The notes under the pieces: model-generated
Databases searched by the model: none
What the model was told of the DNA's origin: nothing
The model's input: the letters and a program-made list of their open reading frames with translations, nothing else
In this document: positions 8,518 to 18,027 of the stretch, piece after piece
How positions within the stretch are numbered: position 1 is the stretch's first letter
Layout of the letters: each line of letters starts with the position of its first letter
Source of the DNA: an uncultured Coriobacteriales bacterium
Lineage (GTDB): Bacteria > Actinomycetota > Coriobacteriia > Coriobacteriales > QAMH01
DNA length: 62,795 nucleotides
Reading direction: 5' to 3'
Assembly: GCA_934646835.1 (NCBI GenBank)
Contig: CAKUES010000013.1
Coordinates: 1-62,795 of the forward strand
Program-made: the position numbers and the translations under genes

Positions 8518-9482
8518 CTCTTTTCGAAACGGCGACGACGGTTGCGGTGTGCGGCCATAAGAATCCAGACGGCGACTGCCTGGGCAGCGTCTTGGCCCTG
8601 ACTCATGCGCTCAGGGCCAAGGGCGTCCAGGCAACGCCGCTTTTGGCAACTGGGGCCAAACCCGCCAACCTCGATCTCCTCGCAGGCTACGACGAACTCG
8701 TGCCTGCTGCTGACTACAAGGAAGACCCGGATGTCTTCGTCATGGTCGACGTCCCGAGCGACGAGCGCATGACGGACGGCGCGCAGGTCAAGGCCCGCGC
8801 CAAGGCGACGCTCAAGATCGACCACCATGCGGGAGACGACGACGTCGCCGACATCTGCTACATCGACCCGTCCGCTGCGGCGGCCGGCGTCATGGTCTGG
8901 GACCTGATTGGCCAGATGGGTGTCGAGCGCACGGCGCAGATCGCGCAGTGCTGCTATGTCGCCCTCATGACGGATACGGGTTCCTTCCGCTATCAAAACG
9001 CCGATGCCAGCGCCTTTGCCCTGGCAGCAGAGATGGTGGCTGCAGGCGCAGAGCCCGCAACGGCCGCAACGCAGCTCTATCAGCGCAAGACGATGGCTGC
9101 GGTTCAGCTCGAGGCTCGCGTCGCGGAGCGTATGCGTTTTGCATGCGACGGACATCTCGTCATCTCCTGGATGGACGAGCGCGACCTCGAGGAGATCGGC
9201 GCTACCAAGGACGATTGCGAGGAGCTCACCGATGTCGTCCGCCAGATTGCGGGACCGGAGGTCTCCGTCATCCTGCGCGGCATGGACGGCCATATCCGCG
9301 GCAGCATCAGGTCCAAGACGGACCACAACGTGCGCGTCATCGCGGAGAAGATGAACGGAGGCGGCCATGTGGCAGCTTCCGGTTTCACGCTGCACTGCCC
9401 CATGGACCAGGCGCTCGAGACCGTGATCGCAAACGTTGCAGAGTCTTTTGGCATAACCCAGGAAAGCGAGGATGCTCGATGA
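8487..9482 (+). CDS. nrnA: DHH-family bifunctional oligoribonuclease / pAp phosphatase NrnA
   Basis: A 331-residue DHH/DHHA1 phosphoesterase. NrnA proteins degrade 2-5 nt RNA fragments and dephosphorylate pAp. Metal-binding motifs seen are GHKNPDGDCLGS (Asp28, Asp30), VDVPSDER, and D112-H113-H114. The DHHA1 domain ends in the substrate loop MNGGGHVAASGF. Translation starts at GTG 8487, overlapping rbfA by 31 bases, and the stop overlaps the next start (ATGA), so the three genes are tightly coupled. Confidence 0.9.
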   Translation: MVRFDFSGAVALFETATTVAVCGHKNPDGDCLGSVLALTHALRAKGVQATPLLATGAKPANLDLLAGYDELVPAADYKEDPDVFVMVDVPSDERMTDGAQVKARAKATLKIDHHAGDDDVADICYIDPSAAAAGVMVWDLIGQMGVERTAQIAQCCYVALMTDTGSFRYQNADASAFALAAEMVAAGAEPATAATQLYQRKTMAAVQLEARVAERMRFACDGHLVISWMDERDLEEIGATKDDCEELTDVVRQIAGPEVSVILRGMDGHIRGSIRSKTDHNVRVIAEKMNGGGHVAASGFTLHCPMDQALETVIANVAESFGITQESEDAR

Positions 9483-11431
9483 AGCGTGGTGCAAGCGGCC
9501 TGTGCGGCGTTCTTGCCATCGATAAACCCCAAGGCGTCACATCCCATGACGTGGTCAACGTCGTGCGCCGCCTCACCGGCGAGAAGCGCGTCGGCCATGC
9601 CGGCACGCTTGATCCCATGGCGACGGGTCTCATGCTCGTCTGCGTGGGTGCCGCGACGAGGCTTTCCACGTATCTGACCGGCCATGACAAGAGCTATACG
9701 GCTCGCATCGTCTTTGGCGCGGCGACGGATACCGACGACGCCGACGGCCGCATCATCAGGGCGCTTTCTGCATCTGACTTGGGAGAGGCGCTCTCCAAGC
9801 TCGAGCAGCTCGAGCCGCAGGAGGTCCTCAACGGCATCCTCGGTACGAGCCTGCAGCTTCCCCCTGCGTTCTCCGCCATCAAGAAGAACGGCGTCACGGC
9901 ATACAAAGCCGCCCGTGAGGGCAAGGAGATCGAGCTCGAACCCCGTGAGGTCACCATCGACCGTGCGGCGCTTGCCGGCACCGGTATGCAGCAGGTCAAG
10001 CTCAGCGACGGCGAGGGCGGCTTCTTCGAGGCAGCGCTCCCGTACTGGGATGTGAACCTCGCCGTGAGCAAGGGCACCTACATCCGCTCTATCGCGCGCG
10101 ACTTGGGCCAGAAGCTCGGCTGCGGTGCTCATCTCGGCGCGCTTCGCCGTGCCTCTGTGGCGGATTGCTCGATTGAGGAGGCTCATACGCTCGAGGAACT
10201 CGCGCAGCTGGCCGCTGGCGGCAAGGAGCTTCCCTGGGCAGATCCTGTGAGGCTGCTCGGTTTTGCTAGCGTGCATGAGCTCAGCGCCGAGGAGGCCAAG
10301 GACGTCTCCTGCGGCCGCCAGCTCGTGGCAAGTGCGAGCGAGGGCTTTGTTTCCTGTGTCTACGATGGCAAGCTCGCTGCAATCTACAAGGCCTGCGGTA
10401 ACACCATGAAGCCCGACACCGTCATCCCCGGCGGTGTGGTCGGTGTGAGGGCTGACGGCTCCCATAGCGCCCGACTGATTTCTTGGGACCTGTGCGCGCC
10501 CGCCTCCTTCGAGCTGGGCAAGCGCGTCATGCTCATGGGTGTGTTCGACGGCCTGCACAAGGGCCACAAGACCCTGTTTGCGGCAGCGCGCGAGGATGCG
10601 CAGCGACGCGGTTTGCCGATTACCTTGGTTACCTTTGACAAGGACCCCGACGAGCTCTTTGGCCGCGAGCCTGCGAGCTTCAAGCTCATGAGCAACGCGG
10701 CTCGACTGGATGCCTTGTGCAAATCCGATGACGTCGCTGCAGACGAGGTCGTCGCCATCGTGACCGATAAGGCCAACCTGGGCCTGACCGCGGAGGAGTT
10801 CCTCGAGAGGCTCGCGGCTCAGATCGACGTCGCGAGCATCCACGTGGGCTCGGACTTCCGCTTCGGCAAGAAGGCGGCCGGTACGGTCGCCGACATCGAG
10901 GCTTGGTGCGAGCGCATTGGCGCCGAGTGCTGTCCCCAAGTGCTCTATGAGTCCGCAGGCGAGGTCGTGACGGCCACGCGTATCCGCGGTCTTCTGGCAG
11001 CTGGCGATGCAGACGCGGCCTCCAAGCTTGGCAGCCGCTATGTGATCCGCGGTAAGGTCGTCCATGGTAGGGGCGAGGGTGCCGACATGGGCTTCGCGAC
11101 GGCAAACGTCGAGCCTGAGAGCGACATCATGCTTCCGCGCGACGGCGTCTACGGCGGTTATGCGCTTGTTGGAGACACCTGCTATGCTGCAGCTGTCAAC
11201 ATGGGCGTTGCAGCGAGCTTCGAGAACGCAACCTCGCCGATTGAGGCGCACTTGCTCGGCTACAAGGGCGATCTCTACGGTAAGACCATCGAGATCAAGC
11301 TCGTTCACTGGCTGCGCCCGCAGATCAAGTTCGACAACCTGGAGGACTTGATCGCCACGGTGACAGACAACATCAACTGGGTGCGCGAGAACCTGGTTCC
11401 CAAGGCAAAGGCTATGCGTAAGGACTGGTAG
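9479..11431 (+). CDS. truB-ribF: TruB-RibF fusion: tRNA pseudouridine-55 synthase and FAD synthetase
   Basis: One 650-residue frame carries two enzymes usually encoded separately. Residues 1 to about 330 are TruB: GVLAIDKPQGVTSHDVV, the catalytic loop GHAGTLDPMATGL with Asp45, the insert SLQLPPAFSAIKKNG, and KGTYIRSIARDLG. From about 348 the sequence is RibF: the nucleotidyl-transfer motif VMLMGVFDGLHKGHK, then VTFDKDP, ATRIRGLLAAGD, and the riboflavin kinase domain (GRGEGADMGFATANVEP). TruB modifies U55 of tRNAs; RibF makes FMN and FAD. No stop, start or ribosome binding site separates the halves. It overlaps nrnA by 4 bases; dnaG starts 4 bases after the stop. Confidence 0.92.
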   Translation: MKRGASGLCGVLAIDKPQGVTSHDVVNVVRRLTGEKRVGHAGTLDPMATGLMLVCVGAATRLSTYLTGHDKSYTARIVFGAATDTDDADGRIIRALSASDLGEALSKLEQLEPQEVLNGILGTSLQLPPAFSAIKKNGVTAYKAAREGKEIELEPREVTIDRAALAGTGMQQVKLSDGEGGFFEAALPYWDVNLAVSKGTYIRSIARDLGQKLGCGAHLGALRRASVADCSIEEAHTLEELAQLAAGGKELPWADPVRLLGFASVHELSAEEAKDVSCGRQLVASASEGFVSCVYDGKLAAIYKACGNTMKPDTVIPGGVVGVRADGSHSARLISWDLCAPASFELGKRVMLMGVFDGLHKGHKTLFAAAREDAQRRGLPITLVTFDKDPDELFGREPASFKLMSNAARLDALCKSDDVAADEVVAIVTDKANLGLTAEEFLERLAAQIDVASIHVGSDFRFGKKAAGTVADIEAWCERIGAECCPQVLYESAGEVVTATRIRGLLAAGDADAASKLGSRYVIRGKVVHGRGEGADMGFATANVEPESDIMLPRDGVYGGYALVGDTCYAAAVNMGVAASFENATSPIEAHLLGYKGDLYGKTIEIKLVHWLRPQIKFDNLEDLIATVTDNINWVRENLVPKAKAMRKDW

Positions 11432-11435
11432 GCAC

Positions 11436-13283
11436 ATGGCAAGGATCGACGAAGAGGATATCCGGCGCGTTCGCGAGGCGACCGACCTGGTCTCCCTCGT
11501 CGGCGAGCATGTCATCCTCAAGCAAAAAGGCCGCTTGTTCTGGGGTTGCTGCCCGTTTCACAACGAGAAGACTCCGAGTTTCAAGATCGACCCCTCCACC
11601 CAGCTGTGGCATTGCTTTGGCTGCGGCAAGGGTGGAGACGCCTTCGGGTACGTGATGGAGCAGGAGAAGCTCGAGTTCCCGGAGGCGGTGCGCCTGTTGG
11701 CAGACCGCGCCCACATCGAGATCAAGGAGACCGACGGCGGCGGCATGCCGCGCGGACAGCGCCAGCGCCTCATGGCGGCGTGCGAGGCTGCAGAGGAGTT
11801 CTTCCATATGCAGCTCATGCGCTCCAGGGACGCCGGCTCCTCCAGTGCCCGCAAGTACCTGGGGGAGAGGGGATTTGGATCGAAGCCCTCGACTGACTGG
11901 AACCTGGGCTTCGCGCCGGGTCACGGCCAGATGTGCCGCCATCTGCAGGAGAAGGGCTTTAGCCGCCAGGAGCTCGTGCAGGCCAACCTTGCCTTCGTCG
12001 GCGACAACGGACGCATGGTTGACCGCTTCTACAACCGTGTGATGTTTCCCGTGCACGACCTGCAAGGGCGCACCATTGCGTTTGGCGGCCGCGTCATCGG
12101 CAAGGGCGAGCCCAAGTACCTCAACACCTCGGAGACGCCCGTCTTCCACAAATCCTCGAACATGTTTGGCATCGACAAGGCCAAGAGCTCCATCGTAAGC
12201 AGCGGCTGTGCAATCGTCGTCGAAGGCTACACAGATGTTATCGCCATGCACGAGGCGGGCATTACCAACGCGGTCGCGACTCTGGGCACGGCGCTCACCG
12301 CCCAACATGTGAAGCTGCTCAGTCGCTTTGCCTCGACCATCGTCTACCTCTTCGACGGTGACGCCGCCGGTCAGAAGGCCGCGATGCGCGCGAGCGAGTT
12401 CATCGATTGGAGCTCTGCGGTGGAAAGCGGGCGCGACCCCATCGACCTCAAGGTGACGGTTTTGCCGGACAACATGGATCCGGCGGAGTTCGTCGGCGCC
12501 AAGGGGGCAGATGCCATGCGCGAGCACGTGGCGCAAGCTCAGCCGCTGCTCAAGTTCTCCATCAACCGCGTGCTTGAGAGCTACGACCTGAGCAAGCCGC
12601 AGATGAAGGTCAAGGCGATGGAGGAGTCCCTGCGCATCCTGTACCCCATCCGCAACTCCGTTATGGCGACTGATTACATCAACATAATTGCGGATAGGTT
12701 AAACCTGGAATATAATGTAGTGTCCCATGCTCTAAAGGAACTCAGGCCTCCTGCGGCCGCCCGCCGCGAAGAAGAACAGGCACCTGTCCAAGAGCAGTAC
12801 GGCAAACCGTATAACTCCGTGACGACAAAAATCGTTCAAGAGAGCGAGAGGTACTCCAAGATGGAGCACGAGCTTGTCTCTCTTCTCGTGTCTGATACGG
12901 CGATTATCGGGGTGTTGGGCAAGGAGCTTTTGAGAGTCAAGTGGGAGGATTCCCGCGCAGAGGCCATGGTCGACGCGCTTGTCTCCCACGAGGGTTCGAT
13001 GACACCGGCTCAGGCATACAGCGTCGTGATGGGCGCATGCCAGGAGGCGGCAGGGCTTCTGGCCTCGGCGATGAGCGATGTCGAGCCAGGGGTCGAGAGC
13101 GAGATGAGGGCCAAGCTGTTGGTCCGCAACTTGCTCGAGCGGGACTTGGAGCGGCGCATCCGCCAGGCAAAGGCGCGCATGCGCGACGACTCCTCGATGT
13201 CGCCGGAGCAACTGGAGGCGATCTTCGAGGAGACCATCAAGCTGCAGAGGCAGCTGGTGGAGCTTCGCAACACCGCTCAGTAG
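11436..13283 (+). CDS. dnaG: DNA primase
   Basis: A 615-residue DnaG that makes RNA primers at the replication fork. The CHC2 zinc-binding domain has Cys39, His42, Cys60 and Cys63 (CPFHNEKTPSF, then WHCFGCGKGGDAF). The RNA-polymerase core follows (GFAPG, IAFGGRVIG, EPKYLNTSET), then the Toprim domain (VVEGYTDVIAMHEAGI and VYLFDGDAAGQKAA). The last third is the less conserved DnaB-interacting domain. The ATG lies 4 bases after truB-ribF, with rpoD next, recalling the macromolecular-synthesis grouping of dnaG and rpoD. Confidence 0.96.
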   Translation: MARIDEEDIRRVREATDLVSLVGEHVILKQKGRLFWGCCPFHNEKTPSFKIDPSTQLWHCFGCGKGGDAFGYVMEQEKLEFPEAVRLLADRAHIEIKETDGGGMPRGQRQRLMAACEAAEEFFHMQLMRSRDAGSSSARKYLGERGFGSKPSTDWNLGFAPGHGQMCRHLQEKGFSRQELVQANLAFVGDNGRMVDRFYNRVMFPVHDLQGRTIAFGGRVIGKGEPKYLNTSETPVFHKSSNMFGIDKAKSSIVSSGCAIVVEGYTDVIAMHEAGITNAVATLGTALTAQHVKLLSRFASTIVYLFDGDAAGQKAAMRASEFIDWSSAVESGRDPIDLKVTVLPDNMDPAEFVGAKGADAMREHVAQAQPLLKFSINRVLESYDLSKPQMKVKAMEESLRILYPIRNSVMATDYINIIADRLNLEYNVVSHALKELRPPAAARREEEQAPVQEQYGKPYNSVTTKIVQESERYSKMEHELVSLLVSDTAIIGVLGKELLRVKWEDSRAEAMVDALVSHEGSMTPAQAYSVVMGACQEAAGLLASAMSDVEPGVESEMRAKLLVRNLLERDLERRIRQAKARMRDDSSMSPEQLEAIFEETIKLQRQLVELRNTAQ

Positions 13284-13314
13284 GTAAGGCTGGGTTCAAT
13301 TAAAAGGAGAAGGC

Positions 13315-14664
<1,350 letters not shown>

Positions 14665-14676
14665 CTCCTCTTTCAA

Positions 14677-14752
14677 GGGCCATTGGCGCAACGGTTAGCG
14701 CAGGGGACTCATAATCCCTGGGTTGCAGGTTCGAATCCTGCATGGCCCACCA
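14677..14752 (+). tRNA. tRNA with CAT anticodon (elongator Met, or Ile2 after lysidine modification)
   Basis: A 76-nt cloverleaf: acceptor GGGCCAT paired with ATGGCCC, D arm GCGC/GCGC, anticodon stem GGGGA/TCCCT around CTCATAA (anticodon CAT), T arm GCAGG/CCTGC around TTCGAAT, and encoded CCA. It lacks initiator features. Sequence alone does not decide between methionine and the CAU isoleucine tRNA modified by TilS. Confidence 0.93.
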
Positions 14753-14762
14753 TAGATATCCG

Positions 14763-14797
14763 GCAGCCCGGAGAGCGTTGGCTCTCCGGGCTGCTTG
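14763..14797 (+). terminator. terminator after the CAT tRNA gene
   Basis: A perfect 14-bp stem (14763-14776 with 14781-14794) closed by a GTTG loop, 10 bases after the tRNA. The following T tract is short (TTGCG), so termination strength is uncertain. Confidence 0.6.
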
Positions 14798-14810
14798 CGT
14801 ATAGAGATCG

Positions 14811-14900
14811 TTGCCCCGTGCAGGGAGGCCGGGTGCACGACAAGGCTCAAGATCGTTTTGATTCGCCTTGTCGTGCACCCGGCCTCCCTGCACGGGGCAA
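14811..14900. repeat. 36-bp perfect inverted repeat
   Basis: Arms 14811-14846 and 14865-14900 are exact reverse complements over 36 bp, separated by an 18-nt AT-richer spacer. It lies between a tRNA terminator and the cytidine-deaminase-like gene. No coding role is visible. It may be a mobile palindromic element or a strong transcriptional block. Confidence 0.85.
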
Positions 14901-15070
14901 ACGCGTTTGTTTTGGCTTGCAGCCAATAGGGACTGCTCTCTGGGCGTGCTAGTGCACGATGAGGGCATGTGGGATTGCGATGAGGATGCGGAGTGGTTTG
15001 GATGCTTGTAGCGCAGGGATTGATGTGATGTACTTAGTCAAAAGACTGAAGTTGTTGAGGAGGTCTTGCG

Positions 15071-15463
15071 ATGGATGGGATTTGGACGGAGCTGTATGAC
15101 GCCGCAATGAGTGTTATCAAGCCGCGTGAGATATCGCATAGGATTGAGGCAGGCGGCGTCGGCGCTGCCGTTGAGGCTGCGTCTGGCAAGATCTATGTTG
15201 GCGTGTGCGTGGAGGCTGCCTGTGCTTTGGGAGTTTGCGCAGAGCGCAACGCCATCTTCAATATGCTCACAAACGGCGAGGATGGGATTCGCCGCGTGGT
15301 TGCCGTGCATGACGGCGGCAATGTGATTCCGCCTTGCGGTGCCTGCAGGGAGCTCATGTCGCAGCTTATGCCCGATGGCTGTCGCGATATCGAAATCATG
15401 ATGGACTACGAGGATGGCAGGATCGTGACGTTGGGTGAACTGACGCCGGAGTGGTGGAAGTAG
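15071..15463 (+). CDS. cytidine/deoxycytidylate deaminase-like protein
   Basis: A 130-residue zinc-dependent deaminase. The zinc site reads VCAERNAI (Cys and catalytic Glu) and PPCGACRE (two Cys), as in tetrameric cytidine deaminases and blasticidin-S deaminase-like proteins. The last residues, TPEWWK, resemble those of small cytidine deaminases. It probably removes the amino group of cytidine or a related base for pyrimidine salvage; the exact substrate cannot be told. The start has GAGGAGG 7 bases upstream. It is a single gene between a long inverted repeat and its own terminator. Confidence 0.8.
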   Translation: MDGIWTELYDAAMSVIKPREISHRIEAGGVGAAVEAASGKIYVGVCVEAACALGVCAERNAIFNMLTNGEDGIRRVVAVHDGGNVIPPCGACRELMSQLMPDGCRDIEIMMDYEDGRIVTLGELTPEWWK

Positions 15464-15465
15464 CG

Positions 15466-15505
15466 CAGAAGGCCGGCAAGGTTTCTTGCCGGCCTTCTGA
15501 TTTCT
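15466..15505 (+). terminator. terminator after the deaminase gene
   Basis: A perfect 15-bp stem (15466-15480 with 15485-15499) with a GTTT loop, followed by ATTTCTTGTTT. Confidence 0.85.
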
Positions 15506-15519
15506 TGTTTGGTTAAAGG

Positions 15520-15616
15520 AGATGCGCACTGCGCACGATTGGCAAAACCGCAGGTTATGTAGGGGAGGGACCCTGTCCCTCCCCATAAACCTTGTATTGA
15601 TCAGCGTCTCCCTGGG
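15520..15616. repeat. dispersed repeat with CCCTG-loop hairpin, copy 1
   Basis: A 97-bp stretch colinear without gaps with 17822-17918. It shares GATTGGCAAAACCGC, a hairpin (GGGGAGGGA at 15562-15570, loop CCCTG, TCCCTCCCC at 15576-15584) and GTATTGATCAG. A related hairpin with a changed but still paired stem lies at 28864-28886. Confidence 0.8.
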
Positions 15617-15652
15617 GGGGCTGATGACGAGTAGCTTGCTATACCTGGGCAA

Positions 15653-15683
15653 CAAAAAGGCGCCAGCTAAAAAGCTAGCGCCT
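15653..15683 (-). terminator. terminator of the Gly-Cys-Gly-Gly tRNA operon
   Basis: Read on the minus strand, an 11-bp stem with one wobble (arms 15683-15673 and 15668-15658) is followed by five T residues, just downstream of the last tRNA-Gly. Confidence 0.8.
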
Positions 15684-15690
15684 GAACATT

Positions 15691-15766
15691 TGGAGCGGAA
15701 GACGGGACTCGAACCCGCGACCCCAACCTTGGCAAGGTTATGCTCTACCAACTGAGCCACTTCCGC
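15691..15766 (-). tRNA. tRNA-Gly (GCC)
   Basis: A 76-nt cloverleaf with acceptor GCGGAAG/CTTCCGC, anticodon loop TTGCCAA (GCC) and encoded TCCA end. Identical to the copies at 15806 and 16020. It is the last gene of the minus-strand tRNA operon. Confidence 0.95.
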
Positions 15767-15775
15767 GTAGGGATA

Positions 15776-15797
15776 AGAGCCGGGATTAACCGGCTCT
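15776..15797 (-). other. spacer hairpin between tRNA-Gly genes
   Basis: AGAGCCGG (15776-15783) and CCGGCTCT (15790-15797) form a perfect 8-bp stem in the tRNA-Gly spacer. A similar AGAGCCG hairpin lies before tRNA-Cys. The T tract is weak here, so processing of the tRNA precursor is as likely as termination. Confidence 0.5.
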
Positions 15798-15805
15798 GTA
15801 ATATG

Positions 15806-15881
15806 TGGAGCGGAAGACGGGACTCGAACCCGCGACCCCAACCTTGGCAAGGTTATGCTCTACCAACTGAGCCACTTCCGC
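15806..15881 (-). tRNA. tRNA-Gly (GCC)
   Basis: Identical in sequence to the tRNA-Gly genes at 15691 and 16020, with GCC anticodon and encoded TCCA. It lies between tRNA-Cys and the last tRNA-Gly of the minus-strand operon. Confidence 0.95.
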
Positions 15882-15887
15882 AAAAAG

Positions 15888-15961
15888 TGGAGGCGACGAC
15901 CGGAATCGAACCGGTGATAAAGGCTTTGCAGGCCTCTGCCTTACCGCTTGGCCACGTCGCC
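15888..15961 (-). tRNA. tRNA-Cys (GCA)
   Basis: A 74-nt cloverleaf with acceptor GGCGACG/CGTCGCC, anticodon loop CTGCAAA (GCA), T loop TTCGATT and encoded TCCA. Second gene of the minus-strand tRNA operon. Confidence 0.95.
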
Positions 15962-15980
15962 AGCCAAAATGCACTTGATG

Positions 15981-16008
15981 AAAAGAGCCGACCTTGTAAG
16001 CCGGCTCT
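15981..16008 (-). terminator. hairpin with T tract between tRNA-Gly and tRNA-Cys
   Basis: On the minus strand, AGAGCCG (16008-16002) pairs with CGGCTCT (15990-15984) and is followed by TTTT. It may reduce read-through into the rest of the tRNA operon or act in processing. Confidence 0.5.
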
Positions 16009-16019
16009 ATTACATTCAA

Positions 16020-16095
16020 TGGAGCGGAAGACGGGACTCGAACCCGCGACCCCAACCTTGGCAAGGTTATGCTCTACCAACTGAGCCACTTCCGC
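16020..16095 (-). tRNA. tRNA-Gly (GCC), first gene of the operon
   Basis: Third identical tRNA-Gly (GCC) gene and the promoter-proximal one. The 5' end at 16095 lies 12 bases after the -10 box of a strong minus-strand promoter. Confidence 0.95.
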
Positions 16096-16107
16096 GTGCA
16101 AGCCGAT

Positions 16108-16136
16108 ACTATACGTGATGTTTAAAAGCGATGCAA
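16108..16136 (-). promoter_or_regulatory. promoter of the Gly-Cys-Gly-Gly tRNA operon
   Basis: On the minus strand: -35 TTGCAT (16136-16131), 17-bp spacer, -10 TATAGT (16113-16108). This is close to consensus and correctly placed for the first tRNA. The rest of the 16096-16477 gap shows no gene. Confidence 0.8.
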
Positions 16137-16421
16137 GAGAAATTTTCAGAAATCCACTCTCTTTCTTTGCACAGATGATATGTGAGGAGACTGTACGTCT
16201 TGGAGTCGGAAGGAGAAGGGGTATGGGGCACGATGATTTTGGGCACGCGGTTTGAGAGGCCATTTATCTGAGCAAGTCGAAGCGGCGATTGGTCTTGTCC
16301 GCAGGGTTTTCTGAGTTAGCTTTTCCAAGGTGCCGCGCCGATGATCTGCGTCGAGTCCTTGCTATATATAGTTGCGATTGAGGGAAGGGAGAAAGATTTC
16401 CGATTTTCTTCAAGAAAAGAC

Positions 16422-16449
16422 TTGCCAAGAAAACTCAATAAGGTATTAT
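16422..16449 (+). promoter_or_regulatory. promoter of tRNA-Val
   Basis: -35 TTGCCA (16422-16427), 16-bp spacer and -10 TATTAT (16444-16449), 29 bases before the tRNA. Confidence 0.65.
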
Positions 16450-16477
16450 AACTCTTCGCCGACGCAAGAAGGCCGAT

Positions 16478-16552
<75 letters not shown>

Positions 16553-16562
16553 TCGAATTTTA

Positions 16563-16587
16563 GAGGAGCCTTCGGGCTCCTTTTTTA
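16563..16587 (+). terminator. terminator after tRNA-Val
   Basis: AGGAGCC-TTCG-GGCTCCT with a six-T tract: a textbook tetraloop terminator 11 bases after the tRNA. Confidence 0.92.
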
Positions 16588-16651
16588 TTGGCTTAAGTCC
16601 TTGTAGCGCTTGCGACCAAGGGCTTTGACTAGATAGACAAGTTGAGGACAG

Positions 16652-17803
16652 ATGGACAGTCGCTATGTAGAGACGCAGACGGATCTTGAGAACCTCGTCA
16701 GGGACCTCGAGGGTTCGAAGGTTCTCGCTATCGATACCGAGTTTTTGCGCGAGAAGACCTACTACGCCAAGCTTTGCCTTATCCAGATCAACAACGGAGA
16801 GATTCAGGCGATCATCGACCCGCTACGCGTCCACAGCCTCAAGGTCCTGGCACCCATCATGGAGGATGAGAACTGCGTCAAGGTCTTCCACTCCGGTTCC
16901 CAGGACATTGAGATCCTCTACAACGCCATCGGCGTGATGCCCGCTCCGCTCTTTGACACCCAGATGGCTGCCGCTCTCATGGGCTTCCCGCTTCAGGTTG
17001 GCTACGGTCCGCTGGTTCACGCTATCTGCGGCGTGAAGCTCGCCAAGGCCGACAGCTACACAGATTGGTCGAGGCGCCCCCTCACGCAAAACCAGCTCAG
17101 GTACGCGCTCGACGACGTCGTCTACCTGCCCCAGATGTACGAACACATGGTCGAGACGCTCGAAAGCCAGGGCAGGAGGGAGTGGTTGAAAGACGACTTC
17201 GCAGAGCTCGGCAACACTCAGAAGTACGAACTCGACCCGATGGACGCTTGGCGCAAGGTCAAGCGCGTTGCATCGCTGAGCAGGCCTCAGCTGGCTGTCG
17301 CGCGCGAGCTCGCTGCGTGGCGCGAGCGCGAGGCGCGCACCCGCAACCTCCCGCGCAAGTGGATCGTCCCCGACGAGGCCATCGTGGAGGTCGCCCGCAA
17401 GGCCCCGCAGAGCATCGACAGGCTTATGGAGGTCCGCGGCCTCAACTCCAAACTGACCACGAAGAACGCCCGCTTGGTTCTTGAAGCAGTCAAGCGCGGC
17501 AAGGAGTGCAGTCCTGAGGACTACCCCGTCATCCCTAAGCGCCCAGGCGGCGAGCCGGAGGTCGTGGGTGCAGTTGAGCTGCTCTCCGCTGTGGTCGAGC
17601 TGCGTGCCCATGAGAGCGGCGTTGCTGTTCCCGTCCTGGCCTCCCACGATGACCTTGTCCGCTTGGTGCACGGCAGGACGGACGAGTGCGAGCTCATGAA
17701 GGGTTGGCGCTTCGAGCTGGTCGGCCGCGAGCTGCGCGATGTCATGGACGGCAAGCTCGCCTTGTCCATCGAGGATGGGGAGCTCAAGCTGGTTTCTCGC
17801 TAG
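16652..17803 (+). CDS. rnd: ribonuclease D-like 3'-5' exonuclease
   Basis: A 383-residue DEDDy exonuclease that trims the 3' ends of tRNAs and other stable RNAs. Exo I is AIDTEFLREKTYYAKLCLIQI (Asp28, Glu30). Exo II includes KVFHSGSQDIEIL. Exo III is RYALDDVVYLPQMY with the Tyr of the DEDDy class. An HRDC domain follows (about 205-285; LAAWREREARTRNLPRKWIV), then a C-terminal extension. It starts at ATG 16652 after the tRNA-Val gene, fitting a role in tRNA maturation. Confidence 0.9.
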   Translation: MDSRYVETQTDLENLVRDLEGSKVLAIDTEFLREKTYYAKLCLIQINNGEIQAIIDPLRVHSLKVLAPIMEDENCVKVFHSGSQDIEILYNAIGVMPAPLFDTQMAAALMGFPLQVGYGPLVHAICGVKLAKADSYTDWSRRPLTQNQLRYALDDVVYLPQMYEHMVETLESQGRREWLKDDFAELGNTQKYELDPMDAWRKVKRVASLSRPQLAVARELAAWREREARTRNLPRKWIVPDEAIVEVARKAPQSIDRLMEVRGLNSKLTTKNARLVLEAVKRGKECSPEDYPVIPKRPGGEPEVVGAVELLSAVVELRAHESGVAVPVLASHDDLVRLVHGRTDECELMKGWRFELVGRELRDVMDGKLALSIEDGELKLVSR

Positions 17804-17821
17804 AGAAGCGCTGGCTAAAGC

Positions 17822-17918
17822 AGATGTCCGCTGTGTGCGATTGGCAAAACCGCTTGTCACGTAGGGGAGGGACCCTGTCCCTCCCCATGAATCTCGTATT
17901 GATCAGTGTTTTTCTGGG
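17822..17918. repeat. dispersed repeat with CCCTG-loop hairpin, copy 2
   Basis: Second copy of the 97-bp repeat at 15520-15616. The hairpin arms are 17864-17872 and 17878-17886 around CCCTG. It starts 19 bases after the rnd stop and may terminate rnd transcripts, although there is no T tract. Confidence 0.8.
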
Positions 17919-17970
17919 AAAGCGCGCAGGCAACTAATCTGCAATTTGAGTTGAATAGATTTCTGTGTCA

Positions 17971-18000
17971 CAGGCAGCTGTTATGCTGCCTGTTGACTTT
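17971..18000 (+). terminator. hairpin with T-rich tail upstream of xseA
   Basis: CAGGCAGC (17971-17978) and GCTGCCTG (17985-17992) form an 8-bp stem with a TGTTAT loop, followed by TTGACTTTT. The loop and right arm also read TGTTATGCT, an extended -10 motif, so the site could be part of the xseA promoter instead. Confidence 0.5.
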
Positions 18001-18027
18001 TAGTCGCAGATTTTGAAAGCGGTGTGT

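Noticed and set aside
8948..9478. Upstream extension of the TruB-RibF frame to 8948
   Set aside because: It lies inside nrnA in another frame; TruB begins at ATG 9479 with ATGA coupling.
15740..16263. Open frames across the tRNA cluster
   Set aside because: They are translations of the tRNA-Gly and tRNA-Cys genes and repeat their sequence.
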